A program made the position numbers and the translations under genes. The notes beneath the pieces are model-generated. The model worked only from the letters and a program-made list of their open reading frames with translations, was not told the DNA's origin and ran no database searches. Positions 51,641 through 63,689 of a DNA stretch of 64,000 nucleotides are shown here, piece by piece (within the stretch, counting starts at the first letter, position 1; each line of letters opens with the position of its first letter). This DNA is from Phocoena phocoena (taxonomy: Eukaryota > Chordata > Mammalia > Artiodactyla > Phocoenidae), in contig NC_089224.1 of assembly GCF_963924675.1 (NCBI RefSeq), positions 66,015,464 to 66,079,463 on the forward strand. Direction: 5' to 3'.

Positions 51641-52094
51641 GTTACAAAGCCTGTATCTCCTAGCCCAGTTATAAATGATACTGGGATTGGATGCCACCAG
51701 AGGCAGGAAAAGAATCTCTTGAGCTGGCTGAGCAGCGACTGCTGAGTGGAGGGATCCTTCTCAAACCCGCCCTGTTCTCTAAACACAACTTATCAACAGC
51801 CTTGGCCAACCACCAGTAATGCCTAGTAACACATACAGTCACATGCCCTTCCCCCTTCCTCTTTGATAAACTGCTAACTCTTCCTGATTCAGGACTTAAG
51901 TTCAGATGGGACCTCCTTTAAGAAGCATTCCAGTCAGATCCAAGAGGTGGGGGTGAAGTAGAATATCAGAAATGGAAAAGGGCCAATGAAGGAGAAGTAA
52001 CTAGGTTATAAATACTGGACATAATTAAAGAATTCTTACTGAATTATATATATTTTTCTGCTCTTCTTCCTCACTGGCTCTGGATAAATGAGAG

Positions 52095-52350
52095 AAAGGA
52101 AACTAGTGTTTCTTGAGAGTCAATGACATGTCAGTCTCTGTGCTGGGTGCTTTACATACACTAATTCATGTGATCCTCACAACAACCTTCTGAGACCTGT
52201 GAGAATTCTCTTCTTTTGGTGTGGAACTAGGAAAAGGTTAAGTAATTTGCCTAAAATCACTGCTAAATGACTTCAGTGTGCTGATAAATTGAGTCTAAAT
52301 CCAGCTCTGTTTTTCTTGCAAAGAAGATGCTCTTTCCAACCTAGCACACT
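52095..52350 (-). mobile_element. MIR SINE, minus orientation
   Basis: 'GTCTCTGTGCTGGGTGCTTT' and 'TGATCCTCACAACAACCTTC' are the reversed MIR 3' half, followed by 'TAATTTGCCTAAAATCACTG'. Confidence 0.8.
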
Positions 52351-53811
52351 GTCTACAATTACTTTGCTGTCTTCAAGTGAGTGTTGAACCAAAGATCTAA
52401 AGATAAACATGTATAATCAACAGTTGACTATTTCACTCTCTCCATCTCATCAACTATATACCATTTTTCTTTGCAGTTTTACCAAGCTGTGAGCTATTGA
52501 TATCCCTACAGTCTCTTGAAATTAAACAGATGTCTCTCCAAACACCAGAACATATACCAGCAAATAACAATTCCTTTGTTACACACACTCCAATATATGA
52601 CTAGCTCATCATCACATCACAAGGAGAAGATGAATCAGGGCACATTATATACAGGAAAAAAAAGTACCTAAATTTCAGCTGTGACAAAGAGAACATTTAA
52701 GGATGTTACAGAAAAGTCAGAGAAAGACCAATATGCTTTCTTGGCTTCAATGCATTCTAGAAATGGCCCAAGGTGAGCAGTCACCTGGTACTGGACACTG
52801 GGTTTGACAACTGTCTCTAACAGAGATATGTTTTCATGCATCTAAAAATAAATCCAAGGTCAACTTGGATTAATTAATCTCTTCCTCTAAAATACATTCA
52901 GGTTACCACAACAAGAGAGGCTTGAGGTGAGGCTAGTGGTAAATATCAGAAAGGTCCTGTTTATTACAGAATACAGTCACTGAATCAATAGCTAGACTAA
53001 GCTAAAAGCTCTTGCTTACCAAACTCTTGTTACTTATTTGACAAATATCTATTGAACACATAAAAGTGCTGAGTAAATAAAGACAAGCTATAACCCCTCT
53101 TTCTAACAAACCCACAATCTAGCTGGGATAAATGCTGTTTAAATAATCAACTACAGTAAAGTCTGGTAAGTTCTACTATGCATGCAGTATGAATAAGGAC
53201 TCCCACAGGAGTGCAAAGGAGTAACTGTTGCTTCCTGGAGCAGTCAAGAGGCTTCACATGTGTGTGTGTTGGCAAACACAACAATAATGACATTAGACCT
53301 GAACCTGACCTCAGCAAAGGCATGGAATTAAGGCAGTAGTACACAGCAAAGTCCAAGAATGGAACAGTGTTTGTTGTGGCTGGAATGTACATCAAACAGC
53401 TGCAAACTCAAATGCTTCCAGGGCTCAAATAAATGGCAAAAAAGAGGCAAAGCAAACCTGGTAAGTAGCAAATGACACTGCCTCAGTGTCTGAAGGACAT
53501 GAGGAGGTTGCAGTCAACTGGAATAGGCTTGCCTAGTCAAGAAAAGCAGAGGCTATGATCCTCAGCCAATTGCTGCTGCACAGAAACGGATGCATCCAAG
53601 GCTTCTGATTTTTCAAGTGAAGGCAGAAATCCATATTTCCATCCTAATTTTAGAAGTTCATCCTGATTTGAAATGTTTATCCAACAACAAAGTTGTTTTA
53701 AAAACAATTTTTAAAACATTATACAAGCCAAAATGAAATAAACATGTGGGCTGGCTTCAGCCTGGTGGCTGAGAGTCTACAACCTCTGATGCTGAATATA
53801 AAAGTAGAGGA

Positions 53812-54019
53812 GGGCTTCCCTGGTGGCGCAGTGGTTGAGAGTCTGCCTGCCGATGCAGGGGACACAGGTTCGTGCCCCGGTCTGGGAAGATCCCACATGC
53901 CTCGGAGCGGCTGCGCCCGTGAGCCACAGCCGCTGAGCCTGCGCGTCCGGAGCCTGTGCTCCGCAATGGGAGAGGCCACAGCAGTGAGAGGCCTGCATAC
54001 CACAAAAAAAAAAAAAAAA
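53812..54019 (+). mobile_element. CHR-type tRNA-Glu SINE, plus orientation
   Basis: Full length with an approximately 20-base A tail. The 11-bp duplication AAAGTAGAGGA lies at 53801-53811 and 54020-54030. The A box (TGGCGCAGTGG) and B box (GGTTCGTGCCC) are intact, so the internal RNA polymerase III promoter could still work. Confidence 0.96.
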
Positions 54020-54030
54020 AAAGTAGAGGA

Positions 54031-54360
54031 AAAAGCTGGTAATACAGCCTGCAGACAGATCGTGAAGGCCCTTGAATACCATGTGAAGGATAATAAGTCT
54101 ACCTTGTCCCTCTAGGCATCATGAAACAAGAGGATACATATTTCAGAAAAGCATCTTTCAAACTGTGTTTCTAAGAAGTGTTTGAAACGACTGACTAGTG
54201 GCATGACGGACATGGATTACAGAAGAGAGGCCGAAAATGGAGTAGACCAACTATGAGGTAATAATATTTGTCCAGATGAGAAATAAGAAATGAAGAGATA
54301 ACAGAGAGCTCAGTGATGGACTGAGAGCAAGCATTGTGAGAAAGAGGGAAGAACAACAAC
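54031..54360 (+). mobile_element. Ancient LINE-like sequence (L3/CR1-like)
   Basis: 'ACAGATCGTGAAGGCCCTTG', 'GGATAATAAGTCTACCTTGT' and 'TTTGTCCAGATGAGAAATAA' recall the 3' region of L3/CR1-type LINEs. The resemblance is from memory and patchy. Confidence 0.4.
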
Positions 54361-54579
54361 AAAAAGATGGAAGCGCTGACATGGAGATACAGTGCGGAAC
54401 AGAGCACTACTCAGTCAGGACTCCACTGCTATGGACTTCTCTCTTGCTTTTCGTTTCTGCCATGGATTTTTCATAAATCAGAATTACAGTATCACCCGTC
54501 TCCCAAACCAAATATGGCTATTACTGCAGCACACTTTTAAAAAATATTAGTTTCTCTCTAAGTAAATAAACAGGGAGAC

Positions 54580-55087
54580 TGTGATGGTTACTTTTGGTTA
54601 AACTACGGTTAAACTTGACTGTCTACAGGGTGCACAGATTAAACATTACTAAACATGATTTCTGAGTGTATTAGTGAGGGTGTTTTCAGATGAGATTAAC
54701 ATTTGAATCTGAAGACTCAGTAGACTGCCCTCCCCAATGTGGGTGAACATCAATCTGTTGAGGACCTGAACAGAACAAAAGGAGGAAAACAGGAGAATTG
54801 ACTCCTTTTTTGCTTCCTCTGTCTGCTTGAGTTGGGACACCTCATCTTACCTTCTCCAGCTTCCAGACTGGGATTTAAACCACTGGCTCCCCTGCTTCTC
54901 AATCCTTCAGACCCAAACTGAATTAAATCACTGGCTTTTCTGGGTCCCCAGCTTGCAGAAAGCAGATTGTGGGACTTCTCAGCCTCCATAATCATGTGAG
55001 CCAATTCATCATAATGAATCTCGTTTTATGTATATATATACATAAAATCTCTATTGGTTGTTGCTGTGGAGAACCCTGACTAATACA
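54580..55087 (+). mobile_element. Solitary LTR of ERV-L type (MLT2-like)
   Basis: It begins TGTGATGGTTACTTTTGG and ends GAACCCTGACTAATACA, so TG...CA ends are present. Inside are 'GAGATTAACATTTGAATCTG', 'CCAATGTGGGTGAACATC' and 'GACTTCTCAGCCTCCATAA', the layout of the MLT2 LTR family. No internal retroviral genes flank it. The flanking 5-mers (GAGAC, GATGA) do not match, consistent with great age. A 24-bp perfect AT-rich palindrome sits near its end (55024-55047). Confidence 0.82.
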
Positions 55088-56149
55088 GATGATTTTCAAA
55101 CATCTAAGGAATTCAGCACACTAATGAGAGCATGAATTCAGTTTGGTTGAAAAGAAAAAAAATATATGCCCAGAATAAAGGTCACCTACAGTTACAGAAT
55201 ACATTCTTAAGGGAATGCCGAGGATTTGGGCATGATCTATCACAAAGACACTGGCATTTCTAAAATTGTTCTTAAACTGCCAGCTTTCTTCACTTGGCTC
55301 TTATATGTATATTTTCTACAAAAACAATTTTAAAAGTATAGCATTTTCATGAAATGACTGCTTTTTCCTAATACTTTTAACTTTCTTAGCAAAATTCACC
55401 ACTGTGCTCTTCAGTTCACAAGTTTAACAGAACACTCTTATGTTAGTCAGTCTGCATTTTCAGGTATCTTTTTTTATCACATCAGAAACTCACTTCCATA
55501 TTTTTACCAATAATACAATATACAACCTGAGTAATATATGACACCGCATTGAACTATACTGTCGCTGCCCCCAGAAAGTGAAACTGAAAACTACTTCCAT
55601 GAAGATATAGGTTAAGATAAAATCAAGTTGCTTCTGTATACACGAACAGTTGCATCAGAATTCAAACCTTAGATGTCAGCAATTCATGTGAGTGAGCTTA
55701 ACCATTTGATCTTCTGCCTGGATTCTCCTGGGTCTATCAAGATAAAACTACATGATGAGGAGATTTAGCAAAGCCTACAGTGCACTGCCCAGAAAGACAA
55801 GAAACAGGGAAATGGAGAGAAGAGCTTGGAAGACTACAGGAAGAAGGCAGGTTGGGCTAGCATACATGAAAGGGCAAAAGCTGATGATCTGAAATGACAG
55901 CCTTTGACACTTTCAAATTCATACTGTTTCTTCTCTACAAGAGCATCATTTGTCTCCCCCTGCAGAGTTAGTTACGTATTGGCTCAATTATACATTTCTG
56001 TGTGCCAGAACATACACGATATAGCTCTGTTAGGCAAAAAAATAACTTGATGGATTCACATGGTGCTACTTTGTACCTTAATGTTGATGAAAACTACTAT
56101 AGGGTAATGGAATGGAGAATGAAAGAGGGGCTAACAACAGATAAATGCC

Positions 56150-56230
56150 CTTAACTTTAAGTTTATGCCTAAACTTATGCCTTTAAGTTTCTGCCACAAA
56201 CTTAAGTTATGCCATAAACTTAGACATAGC
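56150..56230. repeat. Small cluster of direct and inverted 7-13 bp repeats
   Basis: Variants of TTTAAGTTT, AAACTTA and TTATGCC recur about six times in 80 bases in both orientations, giving an imperfect minisatellite with hairpin potential in PTAR1 intron 2. Confidence 0.7.
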
Positions 56231-57455
56231 CTTATCATTAAGAAATATATATATCAGTGGACTGAGTGAAACAGAAAATAGAAACTATTTCACATTAAAT
56301 CTTCAAATCAGATTACCTTTTCTACTGGTCTAAACAGGGAAAAGTGCTATTAACCTATTATGAGAGTATATTAAGGACAATGCCAAGAGGAATACAAGGA
56401 AATTGGCATGTCCCCTTTGGCAACACTATTCTCCATGAAGAGACTGTTTCTCACTCAACTGTAAGCTTCCTGAGTAAAGGAAACAGGTATTATTCATCTT
56501 TTTATCCTCCACAGTACTTAGAACAGCTTCAGGTAGGAGTAGGCCCTCAGTAATGGCTACTGAACTTATAATTAAAATTCTCTAAGAAACAAAGTTCTTA
56601 TTCAAAATTAGCTACCAGATATACTGAGCACTTTTGAAGGTACTGCTGTATGTGGGAAGGGGAAGGAGCTTTACAGAAACAGTCAAGAATATGGTCTTGG
56701 ATGAGCACTCTCCAAAAAAGTGAGAACTCAGATCCTACGTTTACCTAAAAAGTAAACTGAATTTGTGTACATGGAGGCTTAACATCACATACAAGGGGAA
56801 AACAAGGAAAAGACACCAGGTGGGATGAATAGGGATTGTCTGATGCAGCAAAGAACTACCTCGGAGAAGCAGAAAAAATGAAGAAATAGGATGGTTTTCT
56901 TTTGCTCATTTCAGCATAGGAACAGAACACAGTGGGCCAGAGCTTACTTGGGAGTCAAAGTACAACAGCACCATCATAAACCACTGACCTGGTTCACAGT
57001 ATAACCACCACCATCACACCTTGGTTATCTCATTTGGACTGCTACTAAATGAGTTCTATTGCTCATAACGTACTAAAGGATTAGAAACCAGAGAATCAGA
57101 GCTTGTAGGGACTAGAGTTCACTTCACAGATTTTCAAACTGTTTTTAGCCATGAGATGCTTTCTTCAAATATCTTACAAATGACCCCAATACATTAAAAA
57201 AAAAAAAATCTGTTTGCAGTAGAGGGCCTGGCACCCTGCTTGAGGCACCTTCCACAGAATCATCATGGATGCAAAATTAGAAAACGAGTGATGAGTCCAA
57301 GCTCCTCAGTTGACAGAAACGTTAAACGCCTGCCCAGGCAGTGAATGAAAAAGCCAGAACTAGAATCCAGGAATGGCAACATCAGAGAGGGTTCTTCCCA
57401 CTATATTTCATGCTGCTTCTAAAAGTCAAAGAAAGAGGATAGACTCCATACTTAC

Positions 57456-57623
57456 CATCTTTGTTCAGCCATTGCTTTCTTGTTCTGTACAAAAGGAGTT
57501 TGTTGTGGACATACGGTAAAAGGAACTTGACACACCAGCTCTCCACGCCAAGTTTGTTTTCAACCAGGACTATGGGACTCCGATTATACCTAGCTTCAGG
57601 ACATGGGATCAGGCCAATTTCAT
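57456..57623 (-). CDS. PTAR1: PTAR1 coding exon 2 (first coding exon in the window)
   Basis: This exon encodes 55 full codons beginning EIGLIPCPEARYNRSP and ending RTRKQWLNKD, which I recognise as the N-terminal part of PTAR1. PTAR1 is the alpha-type subunit that pairs with RABGGTB to form GGTase-III, which adds geranylgeranyl to substrates such as Ykt6 and FBXL2 (known biology). The 3' border is a textbook donor (GATG|GTAAGT). The 5' border is an AG at 57624-57625 and leaves AT of a GAT (Asp) codon whose G must come from exon 1. A second AG two bases further upstream could also serve, but the phase-1 reading fits the family. The exon is open throughout. Exon 1, expected to supply about 29 residues and the ATG, was not found up to 64000. 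Confidence 0.95.
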
Positions 57624-57889
57624 CTCTTAATATGTAAAACATAAAAAAGAATTAAAGATAAGAATACTAGCCTTTTCAAAAATTTTCATATCCTACAGAA
57701 TATTAAAAAAAAACTGTACATATTTCCCTTTCTTAAAAATATTTAGCTCACCAATGGGTTGGTAGAAATAATAATCTTTTAAAAGTTTGATAATACTGAC
57801 AAGAGTATGGAAAAATCAGTATGCTGTACTTGCTGTTACAGGAATGAAAACTGGTCTAATCTTTGAATAGAAATTTGAAAATGTCTGTC

Positions 57890-58140
57890 AATTTTTAAAG
57901 TACATATACCCTTTGACCCAGTGATTCTACTGTTCAGAAATTATCCTGCGCCAAAATATATGAATTCATTAGATATTCATGGCAACAGTGCAACAATCTG
58001 GAAATACTATGAATGTGTATCAAACAATATAAGACTGGTAAAATAAATGTGGTTCATCCATGTTATAGAGCTGAAAAAAAAATTATGAGGTAAATCTGCA
58101 TATGCTGGTATAAGGGTGCCAACATACATAAAACAAAAAA
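57890..58140 (+). mobile_element. Old LINE-1 fragment, plus orientation
   Basis: 'CCCTTTGACCCAGTGATTCT' and 'ATCTGGAAATACTATGAATG' match a degraded L1 ORF2 3' end. Confidence 0.7.
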
Positions 58141-58189
58141 AGCAAAATGCCAAATACAGTGTACAGCACAAAGCCCTTTGTATAATCTC

Positions 58190-58448
58190 TTTTTTTTTTT
58201 AAGGGCAAAGTCCTAGTCTTTTTCTTTTCCTTTTTTTTTTTTTTGGCTATTCTGGGTCTTCATTGCGGTGTGTGGGCTCTTAGTTGTGGGCTTCTCTATA
58301 GTTGTTGTGTGTGGGCTCTAGAGAGCATGGGTTTAGTTGTTTAGTTGCCCCACAGCATGTGGGATCTTAGTTCCCCCACCAGGGATCAAACCCGTGTCCC
58401 CTGCATTGGAAGGCAGATTCTTAACCACTGGACCACCAGGGAAGTCCC
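58190..58448 (-). mobile_element. tRNA-derived SINE, intermediate length, minus orientation
   Basis: The minus-strand head is GGGACTTCCCTGGTGGTCCA, the B-box region GGGTTTGATCCCTGG, and the body carries 'AGAGCCCACACACAACAAC'-like text. The duplication TGTATAATCT lies at 58179-58188 and 58449-58458. Confidence 0.9.
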
Positions 58449-58849
58449 TGTATAATCTTTTAAAAAGATATATAGATGCACTAAAAAATTTCTTGAAAGG
58501 ATACCAAGAACCTTTTGGGGACAGGATTTATTTTTATACAGTTTAAATTTTCTAGTTACTTGTACATATTATTTATGACTATAAAAATGTCAAAAATGTA
58601 TTTATGTTTGCCTGCTAATAAATATATGTAGACCAGATTATTAATAAAATTATATTATCAGTGAGACTGTGGGCCATATTTTCTTTTCTTTTTTATAATT
58701 CTTTATACATTTCTAAAATAAAAAACATGTTAATATGTAAATATTGTTAAAACACAAAATACACTTCAGGATTTGACCATTTTCATCTGTGGTGGCTTCT
58801 ATATCCCTTAATCCATCTCAACTTAAGTTCAAAATTTACATTACAGGCA

Positions 58850-59525
58850 AAAAATAGAACTACCATATGACCCAGCAATCCCACTACTAGGCATATATCC
58901 TGAGAAAACTGCAATTCAAAAAGATACATGTACCACAATGTTCATTGCAGCACTATTTACAATAGCCAGGACATGGAAGCAACCTAAATGTCCATCAACA
59001 GATGAATGGATAAAGACAATGTGGTACATATATACAAGGAATATTACTCAGCCATAAAAAAGAATAAAATTAGGTCATTTGTAGAGATGTGGATGGACCT
59101 AGAGTCTGTCATACAGAGTGAAGTAAGTCAAAAAGAGAAAAACAAATATTGTATATTAACGCATACACGTGGAATCTAGAAAAAGGGTACAGATGAACCT
59201 ATTTGCAGGGCAGGAATAGAAATGCAGATGTAGAGAATGGACACATGGACACAGTGGGGGAAGGGAAGGGTGGGATGAATTGGGAGATTAGGATTGACAT
59301 ATATACGCTACCATGTGTACAATAGATAGCTAGTGGGAACCTGCTGTATAGCACAGGGAGCTCAGCTCGATGCTCTCTGATGACCTAGATGGGTGGGATG
59401 GGGGTGGGGTGGGAGGGAGGTCCAAGAGGGAGGGGATATATGTACACATATAGCTGATCCACTTCGTTGTACAGCAGCAACTAACACAACATTGTAAAGC
59501 AATTATACTCCAATAAAAAAAAAAG
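58850..59525 (+). mobile_element. Young, strongly 5'-truncated LINE-1, plus orientation
   Basis: It keeps only the end of ORF2 ('GCAATCCCACTACTAGGCAT') and the 3' UTR with a G-rich block at 59391-59435, then 'CTCCAATAAAAAAAAAAG'. A perfect 19-bp target duplication (AAAATTTACATTACAGGCA) lies at 58831-58849 and 59526-59544. The pre-insertion site on the other strand reads TTTT|GA, close to the L1 endonuclease preference. Confidence 0.96.
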
Positions 59526-61424
59526 AAAATTTACATTACAGGCAGAGATTTAATAAACAATACATAGGGCAGTTGACTTACACAGTAAATGAACCAGCAA
59601 ACACAAAAATATTTTTGTAAAACCTGCACTCATTCCTTTCAACTACAAAGAATTTACAGTTCTTGTCTATGTGAAACATCCTTTCTCAAATAGTATGTTC
59701 TTCCATTAATTAATGAATAACTTACAAGAAACCTTTTAACAAGAGCAGTTGACATAAATATTTTTAGAGTGTCTAAGCAGATTTCTTTTAAATGTGTTTT
59801 TAAAAAACAGAATAAAGAACTGGTTTTCAGAGCTTGTGTGTGACAGCATCTATTATGCCCTTGAATTCCCCTGCCAAGACAGTATGCTGGCTGACAAATG
59901 CAAAGAGGAAAACTGTTCAATTACAGGTTATAAGAAAAGCACTCTTTATCTGTTAGGCCACCATCACAAACTGGTGGGAGGCTGTGGAACTAAAATAAAA
60001 TCCGTCCTGGAAACTCTAAACTGGATAGCTCAGAAGTAACCTACTTTCTACTGATTGCTTCATTAGTGACACAGGGATATATCAATAAAAGAGGGTATTC
60101 TAGGGGTTGCAAGTCACTAACCGTTCTTTTGAGCTGATTTAACTCCCAAGTAGACTTTGGGACCTAAGGCTTTTTGTCCCGACAACTGACTCAGTTGACT
60201 CAGGGGTGTTTTGATACACCATGCGAGTACTATCTAAACATTTCCTGAGTACTACAATGAATTGGATACTGTGTTAGGTTCTGAAAATGCAAAAATGAAT
60301 AAAACAAGGTGATCCCAGATTACACAAAGCTGATGGTTTTGCTGGGGAGTTGCGTCAATATCTAAAACAAAATGTTAACACTTTGCCACTCTAGTAATAT
60401 AAATGAAGTTCTTAGGAAGAATGGGGCAATGCTGAGAGAGCATCTGAGTCCAATGTCCAGTATTTCAAAATATATTTTTGTATTTGGTGATATGAATTCT
60501 AATCTAATTTAACACACTATTAGGACAACTAGCCACATCTAGATCTATAACTGACTAAATACATGTCTGAATTGCTGGTATTTTCTGGTGTTCAGGTATT
60601 ACTATGTAAAACAATATTTTAAGAAAACTAGAATTATAGTTAAAAAATAATAAACTCAGTATAATTATTTCAAGAAAGTCTGTTTTCTGAGATCTAACAA
60701 CCACCTACAACACTACAAAGAACTGCAAAAGTCAACAATATGAATGTTAGAGTAACAAGAATAAAAGAATCCTAGCTTCTGAGTATAGCCCATTGTGGGG
60801 GGAGGACTTTTTACTTAAATTCACAATGTAAAAACCTGCCTTGCTCACTATGTACACCACACATAAAATGCCCAACTAATAATCTGGTACCTAAATGAAA
60901 GTACAGAACCATCTGCACAAATAAAAACACACTGCGTTAGTTGGCTATTATCCTTCCAAGAAATAATTTTAAAAAACAAGAATGCCTTGGATATAGCAGG
61001 TGCTCAATAACTGCTACTGGAACGCTGATTATCAGTGCACTTCAGTGATAATATTCAAATAGTTTTCAAAGAATATCACTTCTTGACTCTCCAAAAGAAC
61101 ATTACCTCTGATTTCCTTCTAATGCAGTGGGTCCAAATCCTAGCTTTGTCAATATGATATAGATATATCTCTCTATATATGTATCGATATCTCTATCTCC
61201 TGCCACTTGGCCTCTGTAGACCTCAATTTCTTCATTTGTAAAATAGAGGAATTGCATTACATTTCTAAATAAGGGAAATGGGCTGCTAGGTCTCATCCAG
61301 CTTTCAAATTTTATGACTGAGAAACCCAAAAACTATTCTCATGTAAAGAGAATGAAAATGGTCGTATCAGGGAATATGAAGCACTATGAAAAAAAAAGAA
61401 ACATTGAAAGAGAGGTAGGAGGAT

Positions 61425-61640
61425 GTAGAGACAAAAGCACTCAACCTTCTAAGGTCCAGGGTTCTAGTTAGTCTCTGTTCTACCACTGATCAATGTGAAT
61501 TTGACTAGGCACTTGCCATCAGTATCCTCATCTGAAATACAGAAATGACAATACCTTCCCTGCCAGTTATGAAAAGCAAATAATACAATGTAAAGACTGT
61601 GGTAAGCTACAAAGTACCAGGCAGAGATGAAGTATATTAC
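61425..61640 (+). mobile_element. MIR-like SINE, plus orientation
   Basis: 'GTCTCTGTTCTACCACTGAT' and 'CAGTATCCTCATCTGAAATA' follow the MIR order. Diverged. Confidence 0.7.
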
Positions 61641-61929
61641 CATTAATTCAGTTAAGAGCCTGCGGTCAACCAGAAAAGTTCCTTGGTTAACAGATAATGG
61701 GAAGCTAAAGCAAAGAAAGTTAAGCCTTTGTCAAGTTTTTTGACCCTAAGATACAATGCTTTGCTGCTTCCTAAAAATATAACATGTACTTCATAAAGGT
61801 AGGTCAGTAAGATTCCAAATAACAGTGTATTTGACTTCAGATTTCTCCTATGCCTAGTCCCTTAGGTCATAGTCCACTTTTTTTCAGACAATTTAGAACA
61901 GAATTCCAGAATCATTTTGAAATTGGAAG

Positions 61930-62070
61930 GGACTTCATTCCTCCAGTCTCTCATTTTGTCAGATGAGGGAACTGAGATCCACTGAGGTTAAGGTGATTAC
62001 TCAAGGTCATAGTGCTAGTGGCTTAATTCAAAATCTGGATCTCCTACTATTTAGCCCAAAACCCTTGACA
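61930..62070 (-). mobile_element. MIR-like fragment, minus orientation
   Basis: 'TTTTGTCAGATGAGGGAACT' and 'TACTCAAGGTCATAGTGCTA' match the reversed MIR core. Confidence 0.75.
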
Positions 62071-62308
62071 CTAATGAAAATAAAAACATCAGTGAAAGCA
62101 AGCAGGCTTCAGATTAACTCCTTTTAGAGTTCTAGCAAGATTTCTGGCTATTTAAATTCTAATTTCATACCCAAAGTTGGAAAATTCAGGGAAAAAAAAC
62201 TAAAAGTCATTTGTCATCCCTCTACCACCACTAATGTTGGGTATGCATCCTTTTTTTCTAAGTAGTCTACAAAAGTGGGATTATGTTGGACATACTCTTC
62301 TATAATCC

Positions 62309-62446
62309 TTTTTAAAATTTTATTTATTTATTTATTTGGCTGTGCCCCATGGCATGTGGGATCTTAGTTTCCCGACTAGGGATGGAACCCGTGCCCCCTG
62401 TGCTAGAAGCACGCAATCTTAACCACTGGACTGCCAGGGAAGCCCC
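62309..62446 (-). mobile_element. Short tRNA-derived SINE, minus orientation
   Basis: The minus-strand head is GGGGCTTCCCTGGCAGTCCA and the end is 'GCCACATGCCATGGGGCAC', then an AAATAAATAAAT tail. An imperfect duplication ATAATYCTTTTT flanks it. Confidence 0.88.
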
Positions 62447-63384
62447 ATAATTCTTTTTTTTTTTTTTAATTTAACAATTCACATTAAACATTTTCTTATA
62501 TAATTTTTGTATCATTCATGGGTACAATGAATGTGCTATAAACATCAAATACATCTCCAGTTATTTCCTTATGAAATAGTCTAAGAGAAATTTCTGACTC
62601 TTTCACTACCACCACATTCCATTCTTCTTTATTTTTAGGTTTCTGGCAATTTAGATTCCTGGTGCTTAACCAGGATACTCAAGTAAATATCTGCATTAAC
62701 AAGGACATGGGTTTTTACAAACATGAAAATTTGAGACAGCGATCAAGTTCCAATCTTTTCAACGAGAAACCACAGTGCTCACTTTGTAGGTTACCTTTGA
62801 AGGCTGCTCCAAAGGAATAGCAACATGGAATGAACCTACATATTTACTTAAAAAAGATCATCCACAGCATGGTATATCTCCCTTAGCGCTTCACTTCACA
62901 ATGGGGATCCACTAACTTCTAGATGAAGTTCAAGGTTCATACAACACTGATACTGACCTTGTTCCTCATGTTTAGACAGCTTCTCTTGTCTGTACTTTTC
63001 AGAAACATCAGTCTAACTGGAGTCGGTCCACTTATTTACAAAAGTAATATTGACCAGCTTCCTGTCGGGGAGGTAAGGATGGTCCCCAAATATTAAAACT
63101 GAACCCTGTAATGTGGAGTGACTGAAGAGAAAACAGCCCAAGATTCAGCAAATGGTACAAATCTTTTTAATCTAATAGTTATTTTTTTCCTTCAAACTGG
63201 AATTCTTTCCAGAATGACCAAAAAGTTAGAAAAGTATCTAAAAGAACTGAGCCTTGCATATTGTTAACTAAAACTTTACTGGTGATTAAGAAATTTTAGA
63301 GCCCTCATAAGCTTTCTCAATTCTAAAGATTACTATCACTGAAATTATATTACTGACCCTATTTAGAAAACAGATACACAAATT

Positions 63385-63620
63385 ACTATTGTTTACTGAG
63401 TGTTTATTATATGCAATGCTCTGTTTTAGGTTTTACATACACTATTTCATTTATTCCACACATTAATCTTATAAAGTAGGAATTTTAATTCCATTTTATA
63501 GATGAGGAAAAAGTCTTGTCTGAGACTACTCAGCTAGTAAATAACAAGCCAAGGTTCAAACCCAGTACTGTGAGACTGCAAACCCAAACTTTTACAAGTA
63601 TACTATTGTTCAAATAAATA
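63385..63620 (-). mobile_element. MIR SINE, minus orientation
   Basis: 'TACTGAGTGTTTATTATATG' then 'CCATTTTATAGATGAGGAAA' and 'CTACTCAGCTAGTAAATAAC', a nearly complete reversed MIR. Confidence 0.85.
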
Positions 63621-63689
63621 GATAAAAATCAAGTGTAAGAAGTCAATTAAGATTCTATGCTTTCCTATTCTTCAGTTCAACTTGCAGAC

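Larger units (their letters stand above)
47739..57455 (-). other. PTAR1: PTAR1 intron 2
   Basis: The borders are GTAAGT and TTTATTTTAG. It contains CHR SINEs at 48307-48510 and 53812-54019, MIRs at 49180-49375, 50700-50920, 51430-51640 and 52095-52350, an L2-like stretch at 50270-50530, an ancient LINE-like piece after 54030, and an ERV-L type solitary LTR at 54580-55087. Nothing is recognised in 55090-57450 except the small direct and inverted repeat cluster at 56150-56230. Confidence 0.85.

Noticed and set aside
59794..60039. Open frame of 81 codons on the plus strand
   Set aside because: It has a reasonable composition and a few Cys residues, but no family match, no splice context and only chance-level length for this DNA.
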